Part shown: positions 1 through 5,709 of the stretch, piece after piece
Layout of the letters: each line of letters opens with the position of its first letter
Position numbering within the stretch: the first letter of the stretch is position 1
Assembly: GCA_007124345.1 (NCBI GenBank)
Contig: SLFH01000255.1
Coordinates: forward strand, 1 to 14,133
Source: Phycisphaerales bacterium
Lineage (GTDB): Bacteria > Planctomycetota > Phycisphaerae > Phycisphaerales > UBA1924
Length of the DNA stretch: 14,133 nucleotides
Direction of reading: 5' to 3'
Translations under genes and position numbers: made by a program
The notes under the pieces: model-generated
The model's input: only the letters and a program-made list of their open reading frames with translations
Databases searched by the model: none
Told to the model about the DNA's origin: nothing

Positions 1-44
1 AGCTGGAGTCGAGGTCGGGGGGCGGGTGAACGGGCGGGCGGGGA

Positions 45-1199
45 TCACTGGTGCCCGCGGACCAACGACGATTCGTCGATCGCGTACGACACGGCGGCGT
101 GGGCGATGTATCGCTCGTAGATGGCGCGTGCGTCCTCGGCGGAGATGACGCCTTTGAGGAGCGCGACATCGGCGATGCGTCCTGAGAATGGGTTGGTGTT
201 TGGGGAGGTCGAGCCGGAGCTCGCGCCGTCGGTGGAGACGCCGAAGGCGATCGGCTCGGGGTTTGTGACGCCGTTGTCTTTGCCGAGACCCCACCCGGCG
301 GGGAGGAGGCGCACATGGCGTGACGAGCCGTTGGTGTAGATGCCGCACGAGCCCATGCCGTCCCACCGGACAAGGACGAAGTTCCACTGGTTCGGGACGA
401 TGCCGGTTGCGGTGAGGATCGTGCTGCCGGCGCTCCCGTAGAAGACGGCCCTGACGGCATGGTCGTTGTGGTAGGTGACTCTGAGACCGCCCCCGTTGTT
501 GGTGCCTCCGGCCTGCTTGGAGAAGATGGTCTGGTCGCTGGAGGAGTCGGTGGCGAAGAACCAGAAAGCGAGTGCGCCGGCCTCGATCTCCAGACTCGGG
601 TTGTGGATGACGCGGACATGGGCGGAGCTCGATATAGCCATCGAGCGAGCGCTTGGGTCGTAGGGGATCTGGGCCCATCTGTTCTGCACAACAGAGCCGT
701 GGAGGCGCCCGTCGTTGGCGGCGATCTCGTCGTAGGCGAAGGAGGCGCCCTGCTCTCTGAATCGCCAGCGTCCCGCGAGCGTAAAGCCGTCCCACGGGTC
801 TTGCCCGGGGGCGATCGCTGGGACAACGGTGGCCTGGAGCCTCGCCCTGGCGCCGCCGACCTGCGCCGAAGAGGCGATGACGAAGGGCTGCGTCGGGTCG
901 GTCGAGAGCGTTTCGGTGCTGGCGGGGTCGTGGGCGCTCAGGACGAGCCTTGCGCCGTCGAGATCGATGTCGACTGGGCCGTCGTAGCGCTGCTTCCAGC
1001 CGGCGGGGTCTGCCAGGGCGAGGTGCACGCCGAGCTCGACGCCCGAAGCGGCGGCGGCCCTTGCCCGAGTCGATTCGGCGGTAAGCCTGGCGCTCTGGGC
1101 TTGGGCGTGCTGGACCATGACGGCGGCGAGCCCCGCGGCGGTCACCAACGCCGTGGTCGAGAGCACAAGGATGTAGGCCGAGCCGCGCCGACGCCTCAT
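45..1199 (-). CDS. PilX/GspK-like minor pseudopilin carrying a LamG (concanavalin A-like) domain
   Basis: 384 aa. The N-terminus has a basic stretch (MRRRRG) followed by a hydrophobic helix at residues 7-29 (SAYILVLSTTALVTAAGLAA), as in PilX/GspK proteins. A G6/S7 prepilin cleavage site is plausible. The +5 residue is Leu instead of the usual Glu, which is tolerated in K-type subunits. Residues 30-62 are an Ala/Arg-rich helix. Residues ~141-365 look like a LamG/pentraxin sandwich: an AGRWRF start, the central strand NQWNFVLVRWDG (270-281), and the typical ending FSGRIADVALLKGVISAEDA (338-357). ATG overlaps the stop of the upstream PilV/GspI-like gene (ATGA, 1196-1199), so it is translationally coupled. 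It is the last gene of the cluster visible here. By position and N-terminus it would be a tip or priming subunit; the LamG part could bind carbohydrate or protein. The pseudopilin assignment is good; the ligand is unknown. Confidence 0.8.
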   Translation of the reverse strand: MRRRRGSAYILVLSTTALVTAAGLAAVMVQHAQAQSARLTAESTRARAAAASGVELGVHLALADPAGWKQRYDGPVDIDLDGARLVLSAHDPASTETLSTDPTQPFVIASSAQVGGARARLQATVVPAIAPGQDPWDGFTLAGRWRFREQGASFAYDEIAANDGRLHGSVVQNRWAQIPYDPSARSMAISSSAHVRVIHNPSLEIEAGALAFWFFATDSSSDQTIFSKQAGGTNNGGGLRVTYHNDHAVRAVFYGSAGSTILTATGIVPNQWNFVLVRWDGMGSCGIYTNGSSRHVRLLPAGWGLGKDNGVTNPEPIAFGVSTDGASSGSTSPNTNPFSGRIADVALLKGVISAEDARAIYERYIAHAAVSYAIDESSLVRGHQ

Positions 1200-1711
1200 G
1201 ACCCGCCCCCGGTCGCGCGTGCGGCTGTATCAAACCCTCGTGTGCGCAGGGCGGAGATCTTTGCGGCGGGGAAGCCGCCACGGAAGACCTCGACGGTGAT
1301 GAGCCGCACGCCGGTGTCTGAGGCGGTCGGGACGAGGTCGTCGTCGACGAAAGTGACGGTGACGCGCCGTTCGTAGGCGGCGTGCGCAGTGAGCTCGTCG
1401 CCGGTGATGTCCTGGGGGGGCGAGGCCCGCCATTCGTGGTAATCGGCGATCGAGACGAACGAGGCCCTGGAGCCGGACTTGCCCTCGATGGGCGATGCGG
1501 TGCCCGGATCGTCGAAGGGCCTGGAGAGCACCTCGGCGAGGAGGTCTTCGGCGAGCATCACGCCGACGCTGTGGCGCTCGGTGATCGACCGCGAGCGACC
1601 GACGAGGCCGAGGGTCTCCAGCGACGCGACAAGGACGATGGAGGTCACCATGACGCTCATGACCGCTTCGATGATGGTCAGGCCCCGGCGGCCGGTGTTG
1701 CGGCGGTTCAC
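1196..1711 (-). CDS. PilV/GspI-like minor pseudopilin (prepilin N-terminal methylation motif)
   Basis: 171 aa from a GTG start at 1711-1709 that overlaps the upstream stop as GTGA (1708-1711). The frame stays open further upstream to 1882, but that part is Arg/Pro-rich and lies inside the upstream pseudopilin gene, so it is not accepted. A short basic leader ends in RRG10, followed by L11-T-I-I-E15, a class III prepilin peptidase site with Glu at +5. A hydrophobic helix follows to about residue 36. The soluble part is short and contains an IADYHEW...SPPQD segment and then a beta-rich stretch (ERRVTVTFVDDD), an arrangement I associate with planctomycetal GspI/PilV-type proteins. Family knowledge: I/V-type subunits form the initiating tip complex with J- and K-type partners, which here are the two adjacent genes. 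The downstream LamG gene overlaps by ATGA. Confidence 0.8.
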   Translation of the reverse strand: MNRRNTGRRGLTIIEAVMSVMVTSIVLVASLETLGLVGRSRSITERHSVGVMLAEDLLAEVLSRPFDDPGTASPIEGKSGSRASFVSIADYHEWRASPPQDITGDELTAHAAYERRVTVTFVDDDLVPTASDTGVRLITVEVFRGGFPAAKISALRTRGFDTAARATGGGS

Positions 1712-2745
1712 GGCGAGGCCCCCGGTGTCGGCTTGATGAACGCGCCGACGCGGACGGGGCGCGAGCCGTTGTCGATCTCCAGGGTGACGCGCCGGATGGG
1801 CGCGGGGTCGGGGTCGGTCTTGGAAGTCGCGATCGCGAGGACGGAGTGCACCATGCGGCGCGAGCTGGTCCATCGCTCCCATCCTGTTGTCGGGTCCTGG
1901 CGGTACCAGATTCTCCAGCTCCCGAACTTGGATTCGCGGTCGATGGCGACGGTGACCCCGGACGGATTGTCGCAGACGACCATGATGCAGAAGGGCCCGC
2001 CGACCGTCGCCTCGCGGGAGGTCAGGGGCACGCGGACGATCTCGAAGGAAGAGGAGATTTCCGGAACCCCGATCTCCCCCCAGGCGAGGAGCTCGCCCGG
2101 CATCTCGGTGTCGGGATTGAAGCGCCGGATCTGGACAGTCACGGTGCCGGAGGGGAGCAGGAGTTCGTTGCGGCGCAGCATCACGCGTGCTTCGGTGAAG
2201 GTCGCACGCACCGCGCCAACGGGCAGGTCCGGCTCGAAGGGCTGGGAGATGACGGCCTGATCGTCGATCGTGAAGCGGTCGTCGTCGGTGCCGGTGATGA
2301 TGCTGACGAGCTGCTCTGCGTGCGTGAGTGTGCGCGGCGCGACGGGGCCCTGCTGGCGTTCGTAGCTGATCGCCATGCGCTGCACGCCCGAGAGCACCTC
2401 GACATCCTCGCCCGAGCCGAAGGTGCGGAGCAAGGGGTCGCCCCGAGCCCCCGTCCAGTCGTAGCGGACGGTGCGCGTGCCCGCATTGTGGTCACGGACG
2501 CGGAAGGCGATCGAGCGGGGCTCGGCCTCGGTGATCTCGACGGCGCCCGCGAGCTCGGCCGCGAGAAGATCCGCGCCGTGCAGCGTGTCGAGGCGTGCCT
2601 TGAGCGGGTCGCCCGACTGCGGCGCGGCGCGGCTTGTGATCATGATCGCAGAGCTGAGCCCGCCGATCACCGTCGCGACGATCGTCATTGCGACGAGCAG
2701 TTCGATGAGTGTCATGCCTCGCCGGCGGACGATCGCCATCTTCAC
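1708..2745 (-). CDS. PilW/GspJ-like minor pseudopilin with an extra beta-rich module
   Basis: 345 aa from a GTG that overlaps the upstream stop (GTGA, 2742-2745); an in-frame ATG two codons later (2739) is the alternative. The leader is MKMAIVRRRG10, followed by M11-T-L-I-E15 with the +5 Glu, then a hydrophobic helix to about residue 36. Residues 40-135 match the J/W-type layout (early strands, then RMAISYER). The protein is much longer than a usual GspJ (about 200 aa). Residues ~160-310 look like a separate jelly-roll-type module: ISQPFEPDLPVGAV, then LPSGTVTVQIRR, then SSSFEIVRVPL, then a Trp/Tyr-rich stretch (GSWRIWYRQDPTTGWERW). This resembles beta-sandwich modules common in planctomycetal surface proteins. 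It is coupled to the PilV/GspI-like gene downstream. The pseudopilin call is firm; the module's identity is inferred by eye. Confidence 0.8.
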   Translation of the reverse strand: MKMAIVRRRGMTLIELLVAMTIVATVIGGLSSAIMITSRAAPQSGDPLKARLDTLHGADLLAAELAGAVEITEAEPRSIAFRVRDHNAGTRTVRYDWTGARGDPLLRTFGSGEDVEVLSGVQRMAISYERQQGPVAPRTLTHAEQLVSIITGTDDDRFTIDDQAVISQPFEPDLPVGAVRATFTEARVMLRRNELLLPSGTVTVQIRRFNPDTEMPGELLAWGEIGVPEISSSFEIVRVPLTSREATVGGPFCIMVVCDNPSGVTVAIDRESKFGSWRIWYRQDPTTGWERWTSSRRMVHSVLAIATSKTDPDPAPIRRVTLEIDNGSRPVRVGAFIKPTPGASP

Positions 2746-3380
2746 AAGAGCCCCCTGACGGTACCGATCGTTCCGCTGAGCAGGCCGTCGGACTCTTCTT
2801 CTTCGTCGTCATCGGGCGGGGGTGCGGCAGGAAACAGCAGTTCGAGCTTCTTGACAAGTTCTTCCGCGTCGCCCCCGACCTCGCGCTTGGTGTTTCCGGC
2901 GCGATCCACGAGAATGAGGATCGCGGCGCCGCGGTTGGAGATCACAAGCCCCGAGCGCGAGCCGGAGAGACCGGTCGGACCGAAAATGATCAAGTCCTCG
3001 CGGTCCCCTCCCCTGAACGCATCGAGTCCGACGCGGAGCGGGGACTCGCCGAGTTCGACGGGGTAGCTGGAGGCGCCCCCGTCCCAGCCCACGGCGTACC
3101 GGTTGTCGTCGGCGTTAAAACCGACTGCGGCGTAGGACTCTGCGGCGACGGCAAGGCGCCTTGCGCGATCGATGTCGGCGCTGATGCGGTCGGCGGTGCC
3201 GGACAGGCTCGCGCGGAGGTGCGCGTTGGTGAATCTCGGCACGGCGATCGCGCCCGCGATGGCGATGATGGCCGCGACGAAGGCCAGCTCGACAAGGGTG
3301 AACGCCCTGAGCGCAGCGGGACGCCCGCGCCTTGTCGGGCGCGGGCGTCCGTTGTCACGATTCCTGCTCCAGCGGGGCAT
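2742..3380 (-). CDS. GspH-like pseudopilin with acidic C-terminal tail
   Basis: 212 aa. The start is ATG at 3380-3378, with a GGGGAG ribosome site 6 nt upstream (3392-3387). A long, very basic leader (residues 1-26, six or more Arg) precedes FTLVELAFVAAIIAIAGAIA, a classical prepilin helix with Glu at +5. The residue before the cut is Ala26 rather than the near-invariant Gly. Residues 50-170 follow the GspH pattern: a helix continuation RISADIDRARRLAVAAES, then strands NRYAVGW, DLIIFGPTGLS and AAILILVDRAGN. The end is odd: residues 186-198 are proline and acidic (PPPDDDEEEESD), followed by a short hydrophobic GLLSGTIGTVRGLL. It lies 29 nt after the GspG-like gene and is coupled by GTGA to the PilW/GspJ-like gene. 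Confident as a pseudopilin; H-type is the best fit. Confidence 0.8.
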   Translation of the reverse strand: MPRWSRNRDNGRPRPTRRGRPAALRAFTLVELAFVAAIIAIAGAIAVPRFTNAHLRASLSGTADRISADIDRARRLAVAAESYAAVGFNADDNRYAVGWDGGASSYPVELGESPLRVGLDAFRGGDREDLIIFGPTGLSGSRSGLVISNRGAAILILVDRAGNTKREVGGDAEELVKKLELLFPAAPPPDDDEEEESDGLLSGTIGTVRGLL

Positions 3381-3386
3381 CGCTCA

Positions 3387-3392
3387 CTCCCC
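3387..3392 (-). promoter_or_regulatory. Ribosome binding site of the GspH-like gene
   Basis: GGGGAG on the minus strand, 6 nt before the ATG at 3380. It supports this start although the prepilin leader it creates is unusually long. Confidence 0.55.
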
Positions 3393-3409
3393 ATGAGGAG
3401 AGGTCTGGA

Positions 3410-3874
3410 TCAATAATCGCGGAAGGGCTTGCCAGCGGCGTCGGTCTCCTCGGCGGGCAGGTCGGCGCGGATGGTGCCGGTCGCCGGGTCGTACAGCCAG
3501 GCGACGGTCTCGCCGGAGGCGGTGCCGATGGCGTTCAAACCCCGCTTGGAGCCCACCTTCAGGGCGGGGATATCGCGCAGGTAGGGCCCGTAGATGTGCG
3601 TCGTGTCGCGGGTGGCGTTGGTGGCGCCGGCGGCGTTGCTGTACTGCGTCAGCTGGGCGGCGATCTCGGTCCCGCTGGGGTAGTTCCCGTCGTGCTCGGC
3701 CTGGTACATCTCGATGGCGCGGCGCAGGTTGGCCAGGTCGCTGACCAGCGATGACTCGGCGGCGCCCTCGGCGCCGCGGCTCATCCGCGGGATCGCGATG
3801 GCGCCGATGATGCCCAGAATAACAACGACAATGACCAGTTCGATGAGGCTGAAACCGCGTGAAGCGCCGTTCAT
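3410..3874 (-). CDS. gspG: GspG-like major pseudopilin
   Basis: 154 aa, close to the usual GspG length. A very short leader MNGASRG7 is followed by F8-S-L-I-E12 and the typical helix LVIVVVILGIIGAIAIPRMS. The +1 Phe and +5 Glu are as in major subunits; after processing and N-methylation the mature protein would be 147 aa. The helix continues through SLVSDLANLRRAIEMYQAEH; next come GNYPSGTE and a beta part with GPYLRDIPALKVG (96-108), as in GspG. The C-terminus (WLYDPATGTIRADL, then PAEETDAAGKPFRDY) resembles planctomycetal GspG-like proteins and lies where GspG holds its calcium site. Its own ribosome site, AAGGGG (3889-3884), lies 9 nt from the ATG. It is the only pilin gene preceded by a long spacer (132 nt) with structure, consistent with higher expression of the main filament subunit (inference). 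Confidence 0.9.
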   Translation of the reverse strand: MNGASRGFSLIELVIVVVILGIIGAIAIPRMSRGAEGAAESSLVSDLANLRRAIEMYQAEHDGNYPSGTEIAAQLTQYSNAAGATNATRDTTHIYGPYLRDIPALKVGSKRGLNAIGTASGETVAWLYDPATGTIRADLPAEETDAAGKPFRDY

Positions 3875-3883
3875 GGCATTTTT

Positions 3884-3889
3884 CCCCTT
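3884..3889 (-). promoter_or_regulatory. Ribosome binding site of gspG
   Basis: AAGGGG on the minus strand, 9 nt before the ATG at 3874. It fixes the start that gives the short MNGASRG leader. Confidence 0.5.
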
Positions 3890-3899
3890 GGATGTACTC

Positions 3900-3941
3900 G
3901 ACGCACGGGGCCAGTGCTGAACGGAAGAACCCCGGTGCGTC
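3900..3941 (-). other. Stem-loop in the leader of gspG
   Basis: The arms 3900-3910 (gacgcacgggg) and 3930-3941 (ccccggtgcgtc) pair over 11 bp with one bulged base (3934) and a 19-nt loop. It lies 26 nt upstream of the gspG ATG and downstream of the GspB-like stop. No T-run follows on the minus strand, so it is not a standard intrinsic terminator. It may protect or process the mRNA 5' end of the major pseudopilin, or partly attenuate read-through. Confidence 0.4.
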
Positions 3942-3982
3942 CTTTGAATCGACGACGCAGCGTCCCCACTTGACGCTGGCCT

Positions 3983-3988
3983 CTTATA
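3983..3988 (-). promoter_or_regulatory. Weak -10-like box upstream of gspG
   Basis: TATAAG on the minus strand, just after the TAA stop of the GspB-like gene, in an otherwise GC-rich stretch. No recognisable -35 (best hexamer GATAAC at 17 nt) accompanies it. A secondary promoter for gspG is possible but weakly supported. Confidence 0.2.
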
Positions 3989-4006
3989 GAGCGCTTGCTC
4001 CGACGG

Positions 4007-4531
4007 TTATCGACCCGTCGCGAGCTCGATAACCATGGTCCTGCCCTCGCGTTCGAGCTCGATCCCGCCGCGATCGATCGAGCGGACCTTCCAGCCCTGG
4101 GGCTCGATGGTTTCTCCGGCGGCGTAGATGCGTCCGTTGATCAGCGCGACGGGGCGCTGGCCCATCACCACCGAGCTGACCCGCAGGCGGTTGCGGTCGG
4201 CGTCGTCGGCCCGATTCTCCTGAGCCTCCTCTGCGACCTGAACGACCGCCCGCATCGAGGCGGGGAGACCGAAGGCGTTTCGGGTTTCGTCGGCCATCGG
4301 GGCGTTGGTGCCCAGCAGGTCCAGGGCCTCGGCCAGGGCCGAACGGCGCGACGGGGCGTGCTCGCGCAGCTGGGCGAGCGCCTCTTCCAGCTCCGACGAC
4401 GAGGGCTGCTGCTGCGCAACGCCCGCGCTGGCCGGAGAAGGCGATCCGCCCCGCAGCAGCGTCATGTCGACGATCAGCCCGCCGACTGCGGCGACCATGA
4501 TTCCCGCGTAGACGCGTCTGGACTTACTCAT
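4007..4531 (-). CDS. GspB/PilP-like inner-membrane alignment protein
   Basis: 174 aa. A short basic N-terminus is followed by one TM helix (about 8-26), giving a bitopic protein with its C-terminus in the periplasm. A Pro/Gln/Ser linker (30-46), an acidic/helical region (47-115) and a C-terminal beta domain (116-172) follow: LRVSSVVMGQRPVALINGRI, then AAGETIEPQGWKVRSIDRGG, then IELEREGRTMVIEL. The 'INGR...G..I..GW.v..I...GI.L...G....I' pattern matches the C-terminal domain of GspB and the related HR-type domains of GspC/PilP, which link the inner-membrane platform to the secretin. It occupies the PilP position after PilM-N-O-like genes. The ATG has AGGGGG almost touching it (1 nt), a poor Shine-Dalgarno spacing. 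It ends with TAA, 132 nt before gspG. The general role is reasonably sure; GspB versus PilP versus GspC is not decided. Confidence 0.65.
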   Translation of the reverse strand: MSKSRRVYAGIMVAAVGGLIVDMTLLRGGSPSPASAGVAQQQPSSSELEEALAQLREHAPSRRSALAEALDLLGTNAPMADETRNAFGLPASMRAVVQVAEEAQENRADDADRNRLRVSSVVMGQRPVALINGRIYAAGETIEPQGWKVRSIDRGGIELEREGRTMVIELATGR

Positions 4532-4566
4532 GCCCCCTAGGAACGGTCAGATCCGGGGGGAGCATG

Positions 4567-4586
4567 AGCCGGCGGACCGGCTTTTT
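4567..4586 (+). terminator. Hairpin plus T-run, oriented for plus-strand (antisense) transcription
   Basis: AGCCGG-CGGA-CCGGCT (4567-4582) gives a perfect 6-bp GC-rich stem with a 4-nt loop, followed directly by T4582-T4586. It has the intrinsic-terminator layout on the plus strand, although both neighbouring genes are on the minus strand. It starts right behind the stop codon of the PilO-like gene (4588-4586). On the sense strand the same hairpin has no trailing T-run and could act as an mRNA end or processing structure. Confidence 0.35.
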
Positions 4587-5137
4587 CAGGGGGCCTCTGC
4601 GTGATCGGCACGCCAGGCAAGATCCACCGAGAACGAAACACCGTCCTTGGCTTCCTGTCCTAACGCGACGACCTCCATCGTCCGCAACGCGATGTCCGGG
4701 AACGATTCGTGGAGGAACTGGAGATAGCCCGCGAACGCGCCAGGATCGCCGCGGCCGGAGAGTCGGATGCCAGTCACGGTCATCAGCCGCCCGCGATGGG
4801 CCTCGCCCGGCGAGACATTGTCGATCCGCAGGCCGGCGTCGGCGGCCACACCCGCCAGCTCGGCGATGACGCGGTTGCGGTCCGATACCGGCCGGAGCTC
4901 GATCATGCGCGCGCCGATATCGGCCGCGGCTTTCTGGAGGTCTTCGTCGACGCGTCGCTGCTCGACGCGGGCCTGATCGAGCACGCGCTGGAGGGTTTGC
5001 TCGCGCAGGACGGACGCTGCACGCTCGGCTCTGGCCAGCGTGTGGGGCCGGACGCCGAAGAAGAAGACGCCCCCCGCCAGCGCGACGACGCAGGCGGCCC
5101 CGGCGAGATCGATCGGCAGCGTTGCTTTGAGGTTCAT
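4586..5137 (-). CDS. PilO/GspM-like inner-membrane protein
   Basis: 183 aa from the ATG at 5137-5135, which overlaps the PilN stop (ATGA, 5134-5137). The frame is open upstream to 5965, but that part is Arg/Pro-rich out-of-frame sequence of pilN/pilM and is rejected. One TM helix (about 10-28, LAGAACVVALAGGVFFFGV) follows a short cytoplasmic tail. A helical, probably coiled-coil region comes next (35-80, RAERAASVLREQTLQRVLDQ), then a compact alpha/beta domain (85-178). This domain contains LAGVAADAGLRIDNVSPGEA and FAGYLQFLHESFPDIALRTM, the pattern of the ferredoxin-like fold in PilO/GspM. PilO pairs with PilN in the periplasm and aligns the motor with the secretin. The gene order PilM-PilN-this supports the call. 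A 54-nt gap with a hairpin separates it from the GspB/PilP-like gene. Confidence 0.75.
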   Translation of the reverse strand: MNLKATLPIDLAGAACVVALAGGVFFFGVRPHTLARAERAASVLREQTLQRVLDQARVEQRRVDEDLQKAAADIGARMIELRPVSDRNRVIAELAGVAADAGLRIDNVSPGEAHRGRLMTVTGIRLSGRGDPGAFAGYLQFLHESFPDIALRTMEVVALGQEAKDGVSFSVDLAWRADHAEAP

Positions 5138-5709
5138 CGCTTCTCTCCGATCAGTTCGGCGCGGACCTTGAAGACGACGCCGCGGTCGGCGCCCTCGCGG
5201 CTGTCGCGCCGGGCCTCGACGAGCTCTGCGCTCTTGAAGAGCCCGGTGTTCTCCAGGGCGAGGACGAAGCGTGAGACCTCGGCCTGGGTCGCGCCGGTGC
5301 CGTCGAGCTCCAGGACGCGTCCGCGTTCGGTCTGGGTGAGCCACATGCGTCTGAGGCCTGCCTCCTCGGTGAGGCTGTCGGCGATGACGCCCAGGAGGAG
5401 GTGCCACGCGGGCCGGTCGCCCAGCGCCCTTGCAAACTCCATCTGCTGCGCGAGCGCCCTGGCCTCGCCGGCGCGATCGGAGACGGAGAGGTTCACCTGC
5501 GCGATGCGCCCTTCCAGGCGTGCGATGGACTCTGCGCGATTGTCGGAGGTCTGCATCGCGAGCATCGCGCCGACTGCGAGCCCGGAGAGCGGGAGGAGCG
5601 CGCCGAGCACGCCCGTCCAGAGGCGGACGCGCTTGGCCCGCAGGCGAGCGGTCTGGCGCGCCGGCGGGACGAGGTTGATCACCGATTGCGTGCTGGTGAT
5701 GGGGTTCAT
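5134..5709 (-). CDS. pilN: PilN-like inner-membrane protein
   Basis: 191 aa. The ATG overlaps the PilM stop (ATGA, 5706-5709). The cytoplasmic tail holds VINLVPPARQ (10-19), the conserved INLLP-type motif with which PilN docks into PilM. One TM helix follows (about 32-52), then a helical segment (57-95) and a C-terminal alpha/beta domain (about 100-188) with WHLLLGVIADSL, LRRMWLTQTERGRVLELDGT and VSRFVLALENTGLFKSAELV. The last pattern is typical of the PilN ferredoxin-like domain. Family role: PilN bridges cytoplasmic PilM and periplasmic PilO in the alignment subcomplex. Both flanking genes overlap it by four bases, so equal synthesis of PilM, N and O is likely. Confidence 0.82.
   Translation of the reverse strand: MNPITSTQSVINLVPPARQTARLRAKRVRLWTGVLGALLPLSGLAVGAMLAMQTSDNRAESIARLEGRIAQVNLSVSDRAGEARALAQQMEFARALGDRPAWHLLLGVIADSLTEEAGLRRMWLTQTERGRVLELDGTGATQAEVSRFVLALENTGLFKSAELVEARRDSREGADRGVVFKVRAELIGEKR

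Noticed and set aside
1..44. A further gene following the LamG pseudopilin
   Set aside because: Only 44 nt remain and no start codon or ribosome site is evident in them; nothing can be supported.
1712..1882. Upstream extension of the PilV/GspI-like frame
   Set aside because: It would bury the prepilin site 67 residues in; the GTGA overlap at 1708-1711 gives a normal short leader.
1846..3066. 406-codon plus-strand open frame opposite the pseudopilin genes
   Set aside because: Low-complexity translation crossing three well-defined minus-strand genes; no ribosome site or motif.
3970..3989. TTGACG plus TTATAG promoter-like pair on the plus strand
   Set aside because: The spacer is only 8 nt and no plus-strand gene follows.
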